The position numbers were made by a program, and so were the translations under genes. From Trichobilharzia regenti (Eukaryota; Platyhelminthes; Trematoda; Strigeidida; Schistosomatidae), in contig OX235263.1 in assembly GCA_944472135.2 (NCBI GenBank), positions 2,029,517 to 2,093,516 on the forward strand: a stretch of 64,000 bases of DNA. Reading direction: 5' to 3'. Under the pieces are notes generated by a model, which saw only the letters and a program-made list of their open reading frames with translations, ran no database searches and was not told the origin of the DNA. This document shows, in pieces, positions 11,117-21,004 of the stretch. Each line of letters opens with the position of its first letter. Position 1 is the first letter of the stretch.

Positions 11117-11201
11117 TGTAAATTAATGTATATAAATGCGATTGTACAGCTGCTTTTGAGAATGAAATCGCCGAAAAGACAGATATCTTTGCTGAACTTC
11201 T

Positions 11202-11600
11202 AGTTCTTTTTCCTATAATGTCCCAATAGGTATTTTCCAAGATATGGATTTATTTGACAGCCGTTCGACTTCGACATTGAATGGTACACATGTGGATCTG
11301 AAGGGAGACATGTATCCCTTGAAAAGATTTGAGATACTCCATGATGATGCAGGAAGTGCAAAAAGTACGAAATATGAATTATTCGAAACTTTCTGCTGAT
11401 TAACTAAGGGGACTAACTGTGAAGTATATTTTATTTACCAAGGAATGTTATCTGATGCTCACTAGCTACTGGCTGTACACAGGAAGTTATTTGAAGTTCA
11501 CCAAGTCAGGTGAGAGGACAGTGAACCACCTCTGACAATGGCTGGCTGTTGCGCTAAATATACATCACAAATTGGCATAAGTTGGATTACATGGGGCTTT
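11202..11600. other. No gene seen
   Basis: Only short frames; no repeat recognised apart from the start of the next SINE. Confidence 0.3.
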
Positions 11601-11604
11601 AGAT

Positions 11605-11778
11605 TGGGTCCTAGTGGCTGAATAGCCAACAACCTGGCCTTAAAACCTGTTGGTCTTGTGTTCAAACCCTGAAGGTGGTGAATGCGTACTGTGAGGAGTG
11701 TCAAATAACTAGGATGAAACAGCTGTCCAGTACTCCCAGGTCTTCTAGTAGTTCTCTAAGTGATGTCAGCTAGTGACC
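11605..11778 (+). mobile_element. Hammerhead-like SINE (family 2)
   Basis: tRNA-like head CCTAGTGGCTGAATAGCC and GTCTTGTGTTCAAACCC (B-box-like) lead into GCGTACTGTGAGGAGTGTC, a stem II-like segment, GATGAAACAGCTGTCCAGTA and the shared GTTCTCTAAGTGATGTCAGC end. The GAAA box and the short palindromic stem III are kept; the CTGATGA box is altered. Confidence 0.6.
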
Positions 11779-12070
11779 TTTTACTCCAGTCTAATTTCAG
11801 TTACTCCGGACTAAAGTTCTAATGATGGGAGAAGACAAAAGACTTGATAATGGAATGTTTTGTAGGAATTGGATATACACATATAGCTCAAATTGCAGTC
11901 ATCATTTGCACAGATCATCCGTGTTGTTGTGCTAATCCTGCCCTTCCTTTGTATTGTGTTTCTTCACCTTCTTTTCGTGTCTCCCATGTCTTGTGGCAGT
12001 ACGCTAGTTCATTTCCTCTCTTTGACGTCAAATCTATCTCCCGGTCCATATGATAGTTTTGTTTGAATAC

Positions 12071-12546
12071 AGAAAGAACGAACATATTTTCAGGACAATA
12101 TGAGTTCGTTTCATTCCGTCGATTCTCTCTCTCTCTTCAACTGCCTGAATCCTAAATAAATCAGTTACAATATATTATGAAATTTCTGAGCATACTCTTG
12201 CTTACAATGATTTGAAGCTATAGACAGAAAGAAAGCATAAGCAACACAATTTCAAAGATGATTTAAACAGACAATTACAATTACTCAGTGTTAAAAGGGT
12301 AACTATTTATAAAGTAATTAGTTACTCTTTTAACACTGAACAATTGTCTACTCACGTCATACTTGAAATTATGTTGCTTATGCTCTCTTTCTGTCTATAG
12401 CTTCAAATCATTGTAAGCAAAAGTATGCTCAGAAATTTTGTTACATATTATAATTGATTTATTTAGGATGTAGGCAGTTGAAGAGAGAGAGAGAAATGAC
12501 GAAACGAAACGAGCTCATATTGTCCTGCAAATATGTTCGTTCTTTC
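12071..12546. repeat. Long near-perfect palindrome, about 238-base arms
   Basis: The left arm starts AGAAAGAACGAACATATTTT and the right arm ends with its complement AATATGTTCGTTCTTTC. Arms match through a TATAGACAGAAAGA block, a CT-rich run, AAGCAACA and CAGTGTTAAAAG, meeting near 12311 with almost no spacer. Differences are scattered substitutions and a few small gaps. It has no coding potential, so it may be a foldback element or a hairpin RNA source. Confidence 0.9.
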
Positions 12547-12787
12547 CTTATTTTCATTGATAAAGGGAACCTGCTGTATGATATTTCTGTGCTGATATAC
12601 ATCTTTTAATATACTACTGATAAATCTTGTCACTAGGACACGCTACAGTTCTATGACTCGACTGAATGTTGACCGGTCGATATGAAATAATCACTCCTTC
12701 TTTGTGATGAAATCTAATAAGAAATTATGAAGGTTTAACAACCTTCTACAGTGCATATTTCACCTAATGCATAGTTTTAGCAGCTTG

Positions 12788-13900
12788 ATTATTATTATTA
12801 TTGTTCCCTTGGGTTCCTAGTGGAACGTAGGGTTTCAACTGCACGTCTCCACTTGCTTCTCTCATCGTTCTGCTGTACTTTTCACCCACACCCATGTTAG
12901 TCCATACTCTTTCAACTGTTCTTCACACGATCTCCTCCATGTCACCCTTGCACTGACATCCCATTCACTGCTTCCCTTTCGGTCTGATTCCACACGAGCA
13001 ATGACCTGATACGCGCGCGGTGTCACCCAGCTGCCTCCTCAGTGAATGTTCAATCCATTTCCACTTTCTCCTGCATATTTGTTGGTTGGCGATTGGTTCT
13101 TGTTTTGTTTGTTCCTTCCCATAGTTTCCCATAGTTGGTGATTCTTTCCGACTCGGTCATCTCATCTTCACTATAGAGCGAAGACAGTTGTTGATAAAGG
13201 TCTGCAACAGACTGTTGGAAATATTCTTTGTGACCCACCCGCCAAGTTTCTGATTTGTTTGACGTCTGTATTGAAAATCCAACTGAATTTTGTTGTTGAT
13301 GCTGAGTGACGAAGATTTCCAGATTGGTTTCAGGTTGATGAATATGTTTCTCGCCCCCACCCGATTCTCGATTTGGCATCCTCGTCCGTTCCTCCTGTAG
13401 TTGAGACAATGCTCCCAAGATAAGTGAGTGAAGTAGCCCCTTCCAAATTCCTCCCGTTGACGGTGATTGGTGCTGGATGTTGCTGCTATTGTTGTTGATG
13501 GTTGGTTATTTTCATCACCTCCGTCTTGTCTATGTTCACTTGGAGTCCTGTCTTTGCTGCTTCTTCGACCGGTTTGTCAATTTTCCCTTGTAAGTCTTCG
13601 ATTTTGTGTGTGCGTCGGTGGCACAGTGGTTAGGACTCTCCCCGACCATGCACATGGTCCTAGGTTCAATCCCCTGCCGAAGAACACCTGATACCTATGG
13701 TCGGCCTGCAAAATTTGGTCTACCGATATCCATGCTGAAAATTCCCTACTTGTACCAAAAATACAGTGTGGAATCAAGCTGTAATAAAAAAAGTAAAAAA
13801 AAATCATCCACGCGCGAAATCCAGGTCTTCTAGGTTCTTCACGTCGATCCAGGATATTCCTGTCTTCTTGTTTCCCACTGTCTGACGCATAAAGCAGTTT
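12788..13900 (-). mobile_element. LINE A, 3' half, interrupted by SINE-1
   Basis: Minus-strand reading starts from the LINE A tail ((AAT)n, GGAACCCAAGGGAACAATAA) and moves upstream through KWKWIEHSLRR-like, CLRSIVKMR, SNKSETWRV and the DKTEVMKITN-like blocks to about 13605. There the SINE-1 copy 13608-13803 interrupts it, and short LINE sequence resumes to about 13840. The remaining stretch to 13900 is unclear. Multiple stops and shifts. Confidence 0.75.
13606..13803 (+). mobile_element. SINE-1 copy nested in LINE A
   Basis: Complete layout: GTGCGTCGGTGGCACAGTGG head, GGTTCAATCCCC B-box-like segment, body, AATACAGTGTGGAATCAAGC and A-rich tail. LINE A minus-strand sequence stands on both sides. 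Confidence 0.85.
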
Positions 13901-13919
13901 GATTAGACTTTAATTATTC

Positions 13920-14232
13920 CCTATGGGACAATAAGAAACTATGGGAACAAATCAACCAAAAGCCAACTGCTCAACAAATATTCCAAAGAAAATGGAGACG
14001 GACTGGGGACATTCCGAGGAGACTGTCGAATGACATCACACGATTTGTAGGTCCTCAAGTGGACTTCGAATGGAAAATGACGAGTTGGGCGTTGGTCCGA
14101 AGATGGCATGGTGGAGATGACGTGAGGAGATGAGACACTTTGGTCAATCGTGTGGCCAGGTAAAAAGGACTTCAAGAAATATGGCGAAGCGTAGATGTGC
14201 TGTTGAAGCCCTTTGTTCCAATAATAATATTA
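13920..14232 (+). mobile_element. LINE A, 3' terminal fragment
   Basis: Translation around 13925-14200 recalls the LINE A C terminus (QPTAQQIFQRKWRRTGDIPR-like, then WTSSGKE-like). It ends in GCTGTTGAAGCCCTTTGTTC and an (AAT)n-like run. Confidence 0.7.
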
Positions 14233-14504
14233 ACAAAAATCTCTATGGATTTATGAATGATCAATAAAGCATGATTATTTTTTTCATTTTTTTAAAGTGA
14301 TCACTGTCCGACATTTCATTTATCTACTGAAATAAATTGTATTAATTCCTCATTGTTGGTTTAACTAATTTTGGCAGTAAATTTCTTCGGGAGCCGATCT
14401 CATTTATTCCTCTTACATACAAATGAAATTTCACCACTACCCTGATGTTTTGTTCTAGAGAAATTTGCACAGCCGACAATCTTCACAATGAAATAAGGGA
14501 AAAA

Positions 14505-14655
14505 GAAAACCTGGGAGTACTGGACATCTGTTTCGTCCTAATTTGGGACTGACTCTTCAGCATTACACCCCCAGGTTCGAACCCAGGACCAACAGTGTAC
14601 AATGCGAGCTAGTAGACCATCCAGCTACAGGGACTTGGTGATCCAATGGTCCATA
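14505..14655 (-). mobile_element. Hammerhead-like SINE (family 2)
   Basis: On the minus strand: TAGCTGGATGGTCTACTAGC (A-box-like), CCTGGGTTCGAACCTGGG (B-box-like), GTAATGCTGAAGAGTC, CCCAAATTAGGACGAAACAG and ATGTCCAGTACTCCCAGG. Stem II and the GAAA box are intact; the CTGATGA box is altered. Confidence 0.65.
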
Positions 14656-14749
14656 AATTCTAACTTCCGTCAATTCGTCATGTATTTAGTGCAACCACCG
14701 GCCAATTTTACAGGCGAGTAATCGTCCTTTTACCTGACTTGGTAGAGTC

Positions 14750-15640
14750 TGCTGGTTATATGTGACATTTTCATATAGTTGTTGATTGAGGTTGGTAAAG
14801 ACTTGCACAATCCACTCCAAAGTGTCGAAGTAGCATCCGAATTACATCACAATCAACGCTGTCTGTCAAAGGGATTTTCAAAATCGATGAATTTGAAATA
14901 AAGGTCTGGCTGGCATTCTATGCCTTGTTCTATAATGATGATGCGTAGAGTTGCAATTTGATCAGGACATGACTTGCCTGTCCTGAATCCAGCTTGTTCC
15001 ATTGGGTGGGAGAGTCCTTTATCCAGTGCAGCTTTTATTCTCTCCACAATGATGTGACTCATTATTTTACTTTGCGTGGACAAAAGCATTATTCCATACC
15101 AGTTCTTTCAGAGTGAGGCGTAAGTCGCCCTTCTTTGATAGTGTGATAAGGTGGTCTTCCATTGTATTAGTAATGTATCTTTTCTTCCTTCCAAATATTT
15201 TGCAATAGTGGCGTCAGCATATCATTGAGGTGTCTGGGCCGCTTTTCAGTGCTTCCGATTGGGAGAATTCCATTTGGCCCTGCTGCCTTCCTTACTGGCT
15301 TTCAGTAGTTTAACTGCATTCAAGATTTCTGTTTTTGTTGAAAAACTGGTGTCCACTGACAGTCGTTTTGTGCCTGTTGGTATTATTTCTGGACAAGTTG
15401 CACGTGACGATTCATTCAGGATTCCTTTGAAGTGATCCGCACATTGTTCTTTGTCTTTCCTCTTTGGTAATTTGATTCCATTGACCATTTTTATTGTTTC
15501 ATTAAACACTGCTTGTATAAAAAGTTTCGTTTTATCTAATTTCAAACTGCATCTTCCATTGTTCCACTGATTATTGAGTGTAATTTTTATTTTAGATGCC
15601 ACTTCCGAGTTATTGTATCAGTCATATCATCCGCACCTAT
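14750..15640 (-). mobile_element. LINE A, central reverse transcriptase fragment
   Basis: The minus strand encodes pre-RT and RT segments: LNAVKLLKASKE, a KIMSHIIVERIKAALDK block, EQAGFRTGKSCPDQIATLRI, then the motif A region FKFIDFENPFDRQR. Two partial frames (15602-15246 and 15089-14853) are separated by stops. The 3' part is missing. A SINE-1 copy follows at 15650. Confidence 0.75.
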
Positions 15641-15647
15641 TACTCAA

Positions 15648-15838
15648 TGTGCGTCGGTGGAACAGTGGTTAGGACTCTCCCCGACCACGCACATGGTCAG
15701 AGGTTAGATCCCCTGCAAACGGGCACCCGATATCTATGGTCAGCCTGCAAAATTTGGTCTACCGATATCCATGCTGAAAATTCCCTACTTGTACCAAAAA
15801 TACAGTGTGGAATCAAGCTGTAATTAAATAAATAAATA
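15648..15838 (+). mobile_element. SINE-1 copy
   Basis: Head ATGTGCGTCGGTGGAACAG, body and tail as in the family; the 3' end is a TAAATAAATAAATAAA run. Confidence 0.85.
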
Positions 15839-15865
15839 AATAAAAAATTTATGCGTTTGTGATTT

Positions 15866-16092
15866 GTGCGTCAGTGGTATAGCGGTTAGGACGCTCGCCA
15901 ACCATGAACATGGTCCGGGGTTTGATCTCCGGCCACAGACGCACTCCTTGACCTCTCTAAGCTAGAAATAATGCTGGTAAAGAGGAAAGGTTGGGTATGA
16001 GGCATCCTGTAAAATTAAACACTGCTACAGAAACTTCAAGCCACTAGCTTGAAGACCTATGTTCCACTGGGGAACGTGAAGGAAAAAAAAAA
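15866..16092 (+). mobile_element. SINE-2 copy
   Basis: Head GTGCGTCAGTGGTATAGCGG, B-box-like GGGGTTTGATCTCC, body GCTGGTAAAGAGGAAAGG, tail CCTATGTTCCACTGGGGAAC and a poly-A run. It sits 30 bases after a SINE-1 copy in the same direction. Confidence 0.85.
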
Positions 16093-16094
16093 GG

Positions 16095-16200
16095 GATTAA
16101 TACAGATGCAATTGTACAGTCTCTGAAGATGATTTCGTTGATAAAGTAAATTTTCTTCGCTGAAATATGGAAACCTGAACTGCTGCGGTGTTCTACGCTG
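16095..16200 (+). mobile_element. Penelope terminal-like fragment
   Basis: ATGCAATTGTACAGTCTCTG and TCTTCGCTGAAAT resemble the inverted arms of the element at 8680-11201. Diverged and isolated. Confidence 0.4.
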
Positions 16201-17860
16201 AGAACTCAATTACAGTCATCTTGAAACTAGATGAAATTGAAATCTTTATGCATTAGTTTGTACAGATATAAGTATGAACGGCAATAAAACTGTGTTCGAA
16301 ACGTCATCCAGTAAATAATGCTGCTTCATAGTGTGATATATCTAACAAACAAATTAATATGGAATTATAGGGACAACATTGACTTTAAGGTCGCTGGAGA
16401 ATCATCGAAAACGAAGAAGTGTACTCTACAACTGTTCCGACCTTATTTTAGAGATCTTAGCAATACATGGTAGAATGAAAAACTAAACAAACCTTTTCTA
16501 CACTCAGAGTTTGGGTTCTATTGGCAAACAGTTAGCGTTTCCAGCATAAATCAGTGTAGGAACCTAGCAGCCCTTTTACTTTCCAGCCTCAATTTGCAGA
16601 TAACTGTAAAATAGGACTCTGGTGGAGCTACTTGGCTTGAGTTCAGCAGATACTTGAGAATCGAATTCGAAATTATCTTCCTGAACCTTAATCTTCACAC
16701 TAATACTAAAATTAACCTTAAATCAATCATCAACCTTACTGTAATTAAAAAAAATAAGCAATCAGAATAATATTGCCGGTGAGCACACGAGCTGAATGAA
16801 TATTAAGGCGGGGGGTGGGTGGGGATGGAATGATTTCATTGGATTTTTGAAGATCGTCTGAAAGATCCTGAACCTGGATTGTGGTACTTTATGTATGCCC
16901 AGAATTCTAAGTATGTTTTATAACCAAAGATTAACTCCTTACACACTATCTTTGAGTGAAATAATATTCGATGGTACATCATATTGTGGTGAGAGCTGTC
17001 TGCAAGACAAAAGTGTAGACTACAATTGACGTCAGTGGTTACGTCCTAAATTGGGGTCATAAGAAAAAACAATAACAAAGCTTAATTTTCAGGAGCTCAC
17101 CAACTAATCACAGCAGACTTAACGTGGGGAAATACGATTCGTAGATATATGGCCTGACTTTCTAAGAAACAGCCACAAACAGATGACAGAATAACCTTCA
17201 GCAAGAAGACGACTAATCAGAAAATGTTGCTTCTTTGCCTACAATAACGAGTAATATTGCACATAAAAATCTATAAAATATGTGTTGACTTTCTCAATAA
17301 ACGATCTGTTGCCTGACCTTTGTCTTCTGTCATTACAATATCACTTAAATATTCTCCAACTTGAGACACGATATAATCATCTGTAGGTGTAAAGTTGTTT
17401 GAAAACACCTAGTGAGTACGTGGTGTGAGTCAAATGAAGCAACTGAACAACTGAAGTAAACTTGATGACGTATAATGTGTAGAAAGCAATGTAACTCAGT
17501 GTTTTAAAAAGACCTCCGAAAAAAATTGAAAATCAGTCAATCAATTGACTAGGTAATCAATCAGTAATTCACCTTAAAAGATTAACAAAAAGGTTGGGTG
17601 AAAATCAAAGTGATTAAATATTTTATTTTAATGAAAAATATCAGTAAAAATTTACCAAATTTCACCCATTTTTTTTCTATAAACAATCGACTCTAATTTT
17701 CAATGGTCACTGTGAAATATTGGCGGAATTTATAAGAGTTTCAATTGATTATATCGAAATAGATTCTTACATGAGATTATTAATACATATGTCAGAGATT
17801 TGGACATTATGTTTGTCAAATAATTATTCCATAGTGAGATCATCTCGGATAGTTTTGAGT
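16201..17860. other. No gene seen over about 1.6 kb
   Basis: AT-rich sequence with no frame above about 60 codons that resembles a protein, no pol III boxes and no repeat shared with the rest of the window. It includes a G-rich run near 16810-16825. Confidence 0.4.
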
Positions 17861-17861
17861 T

Positions 17862-18460
17862 ATTATTATTCCCTTGGATTCCGAGTGGGAATTAGGGCTT
17901 CAACAGCATATCTGTATTTCATCCAACTATTTGCAGTCTTTTTAAGCTGACTGCGTGTCCACCCATCAGCTGTCATTAGCGTTTCACATGAACGCCTGTG
18001 TGTCACCTTAAACATCTTATTCGTCGTTTCGCATTCGGCTACCACTAGAGCGATTGCCTGGCACGTGATATCACTCAGTAGACTCCTTAGAGTGTTTCCA
18101 GCCCATCTCCACTTTTCTTGGTAACAGATGCTTGGTTGGTAGGTTTCCAGATTTCCTTGTTGTTTATAGTTTCCGACCGGCTGTCTGTTCTTCACTATGG
18201 AGTCAGTCAAGGTACTTGTTGATGAAAGTTTACAACAGCCTGTTGGAAATGCTTCTTGTCAGGCACCAAGTCTCTGAACCATATAGAAACACTGATTTGG
18301 CATTTGTGTTGAAAACCCGAATCATTTTCTATGTGCTGATTGCAGCGGATTTCCATACCGATTTCAGAGTAATGGAAGTTTGTGTTAACTTACCGATACT
18401 GGCCTTGACAACTTCATCTGTGCCACCTATAACTGAGCTGGTAGACAAATACTCATATAA
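17862..18460 (-). mobile_element. LINE A, 3' fragment
   Basis: The minus strand starts with the LINE A tail (GGAATCCAAGGGAATAATAA) and gives KWRWAGNTLRSLLSDITCQA, then RSCETLMTADGWTRSQLKKT. Diverged from other copies and broken. Confidence 0.75.
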
Positions 18461-18520
18461 TGCAGCTGACGGTAGGTGTAATCATAATCTGGGTCGTGGC
18501 AGGATTCAATCCAGAGGCCT

Positions 18521-18709
18521 ACAGGATTTCATCATGAGCTAAGATTAGTTAGAGAGCCATTGGAAAACCTGGGAGCATTGGACAGCTGTTTCGTTCTAGT
18601 TTGGGACTCTTCAACAGTACGTACCCAAACTAGGACGAAACAGCTGTCCAATTCTCCCAGGTTTTCCAATGGTTCTCTAACTAATCTCAGCTCATGATGA
18701 AATCCTGTA
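18521..18709. repeat. Hairpin made of two opposed hammerhead-like SINE ends
   Basis: Left arm 18521-18606 and right arm 18623-18709 are near-perfect reverse complements. Each carries the family 2 3' block: CCCAAACTAGGACGAAACAG, CTGTCCAATTCTCCCAGG and GTTCTCTAACTAATCTCAGC. The 16-base spacer is TCAACAGTACGTA-like. The tRNA-like head is absent. Confidence 0.85.
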
Positions 18710-19379
18710 ACCAATCAGATCCCTAAAAACCAACACTTGAATGATAAAAGTCGATCTGAACGAAGAATATTCTTTTCAATAATTTCTCTTCAGGTTCTTA
18801 CAATTATAAAAAATAATATTTGTTGTCGTTACAATAAAGGCCAGTTATGCATGCGGCGGATACATTTTTAACGTAGAATAACAGATTGGTAGTTATGGGG
18901 TGTCAAAAATAAGTAGTCGTATTTGTGTGACAAACGTCGTGCTAGGCTGAAATCGATTAGAAAATATTGTAAAATAGAAGACAATGATGGTGATTAATCA
19001 TAATAGAATTGTAGAGTGTGAAGTAGGAAAATTGACAAGGCAGTCAGATCAAGGTTATAAAAGGTGTCAGGTGAGTGGCTAGTACAAATTGATCTGTGTT
19101 AAACAGGAGATAGTAAGACTGCAATGAGAGTTGTTTCATAATGAAATAATGAATATGTGAAATGAAACAGGTGGAGGCATATATTGAGAAAAGAGATAAT
19201 ATTATAGTAGTATAAATGAAAATTTGATAGTATTGAGGGAATGTTTTCATGACGGGCATAAATTATGACAAATTATAATAATTGTAATAATAATATTTGT
19301 AATAATAAGCAAAAAGAAAATAGTTAGACTGTCTTCCAGATGAGCTAGCAATCTCACCCCGTAAAAACAGCAAAATTGC
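18710..19379. other. No gene seen
   Basis: AT-rich, no recognisable coding or RNA sequence. Confidence 0.35.
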
Positions 19380-19637
19380 TATTTTTACGAGTTGATCACG
19401 GATTGATATCAGTTAAAGAACCATTGAAAACCAGGGAGTACTGGACAGCTGCTGTTTCATCCTAGTTTGAGAATCATCGGCAGCTTGCCTTGTGACCGGA
19501 AGGTCCTAGGTTCGAACCCTGATGGTGGGTGCGTACTGCTGATAATTCCCAAACAAGGATGAAACAGCAGCTGTCCAGTACTCCCTGGTTTTCAATGGTT
19601 CTTTAACTGATATCAATCCGTGATCAACTCGTAAAAA
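19380..19637. repeat. Hairpin with hammerhead-like arms and a B-box-like loop
   Basis: Arms 19380-19482 and 19535-19637 are reverse complements of about 103 bases. The right arm reads GTACTG, CTGATAA, TTCCCAAACAAGGAT, GAAACAGCAGCTGTC, CAGTAC: the order of a type I hammerhead, with stem I GTACTG/CAGTAC, but CTGATAA instead of CTGATGA. The loop carries GGTTCGAACCC, a perfect pol III B-box match, within a tRNA-like stretch. Confidence 0.8.
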
Positions 19638-19684
19638 CATAACTAACCCTTGCAAACTAAACAATAGAAAACAATTGCTATTGA

Positions 19685-19750
19685 AACTTCAAAGCTTCAG
19701 CTTGAAACCCTAGGTTCCATTTGGCACATAAAGAAATGAAAAAAAAAATC
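19685..19750 (+). mobile_element. SINE-2 3' end fragment
   Basis: TTGAAACTTCAAAGCTTCAG followed by AACCCTAGGTTCCATTTGG and an A run matches the SINE-2 tail order. Confidence 0.5.
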
Positions 19751-20150
19751 GAGGCTACTCGGTTGATTCCACTATAAGTTAACAGATTACTCTCCTCTCC
19801 CTACTTAAGTTTGATTGGGATTGATGGATTGATAAGATACCTAGCTGAATAAGTAGTCTGGTGACGCTAGAGAGAAATCAATGTATTATTCACTGTCATG
19901 ATAGATGAACATATTATGCGTGGTGAATAAAGTAGAATTATGATCTGGTCAACAGTTTACCCCCGTCGCTCAGTTAACACATAACACCAGACGGGTAATT
20001 TGGAATCGACTTGCTGAAAACCTTATAGTGGCCCATTTCATCTTCACTTATCACCCGTTATAATGAATATCTCTTCAGAACCACCCAATAGGTCAACAAT
20101 ATTGAATGTCTATTGCCAAATACCTAATTCTATCAAAGTTAGAACTCATT
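19751..20150. other. No gene seen
   Basis: Nothing recognised. Confidence 0.3.
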
Positions 20151-20322
20151 GACATCTCAGTGGTTGAATGGTCAGTCGGCTGACCTCGTAACCTGAAAGG
20201 GTCATGGATTCAATCTTCACTTGGGCCAGAAATGTGTACTGATGAAGAGTCACAGGCCAGAGTGAAACGGTTGTCCAATACTCCCTGGTCTTTAGTAGGT
20301 CTCTAACTACTATCATATGGCC
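20151..20322 (+). mobile_element. Hammerhead-like SINE (family 2)
   Basis: Head TCTCAGTGGTTGAATGGTCA and a weak B box (GGATTCAATCTTC) precede GTGTACTGATGAAGAGTCAC, GAGTGAAACGGTTGTCC and the GTCTCTAACTACTATCAT end. CTGATGA and GAAA are both present, although stem II is eroded. Confidence 0.6.
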
Positions 20323-21000
20323 ATCAGATAATATAATAATAAGTTATGAAACTAAGATTAAAATATACAGCTAAAACACAGCACACTTCTGATGATAAAG
20401 TTGATGGCACAAATAAGAATAATATTTACAGTTTTCCGGTGTCTCCGGGAGAGATAGCTGTTCTGTGTTGGGGTTGAAGGCCATAAGAGAAAGAGGCATA
20501 TATCAAACCCTTTCTGAACGCAAAGGCTGACCTGAAAACAATTTTATGGAGGTTGCCTTAGCTATGCTTAGCAGTCGAAGACTTATAAACTAGTAAAATT
20601 GAAGTGGCACCTTATATAGAGTTGTAAAGAATAAGTTTTTATCAGTCTTATGCTATATGACCACAAGATTAGCAGATATGGAACTCCTAGTTAACATTAC
20701 AACTCGTTTACCTAACCACGTTGGATAGTGCTCAAAAAAACGATGGTGAGCTTTCCGAGCATCTCAACCTATGTGACTGTTTCTCTTCACAAGGACAGTT
20801 AAATTTATAAATGCAATCTGAAGAAGCCAGACTTGTTTATTCTTCACACTTTACCAGCACATCTCTCTATCTGTTCTCATCATTTGAGACGAACACATTT
20901 TTCTGGACATTCGTTCTCATACAATAAGTTTCTATTTTCAAGAGGTGGTTTCCAGGGTTTCGATTGGTTACACAATTGACTATGAGATGAAATCAGTTAA
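20323..21000. other. No gene seen
   Basis: Nothing recognised. Confidence 0.3.
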
Positions 21001-21004
21001 AAAA

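Larger units (their letters stand above)
8680..11201 (-). mobile_element. Penelope-like remnant with inverted terminal repeats, split by LINE A
   Basis: The left arm (8680-8883) is the reverse complement of a right arm now in two parts, 9768-9890 and 11117-11201; the gap is exactly the LINE A copy at 9891-11116. Between the arms, minus-strand coding at about 9690-9340 carries the GIY-YIG region of a Penelope element: IYQFTCSCGARYIGRTM, then REHHPAW. The arm sequence TGTACAGCTGCTTTTGAGAA recurs in diverged form at 16100 and 40665, and the end of the better Penelope copy near 34430 looks related, suggesting it is the element's terminal (pLTR-type) sequence. The region 8820-9250 also holds diverged direct repeats of an ACTTGATATGAA / CAGATTACAAG unit. 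Confidence 0.7.

Noticed and set aside
18132..18542. 136-codon plus-strand frame
   Set aside because: Antisense shadow of a decayed LINE A fragment.
18521..19637. CRISPR-like or phage-type repeat array
   Set aside because: Repeats are inverted, not direct with regular spacers, and belong to a SINE family; the DNA is eukaryotic.
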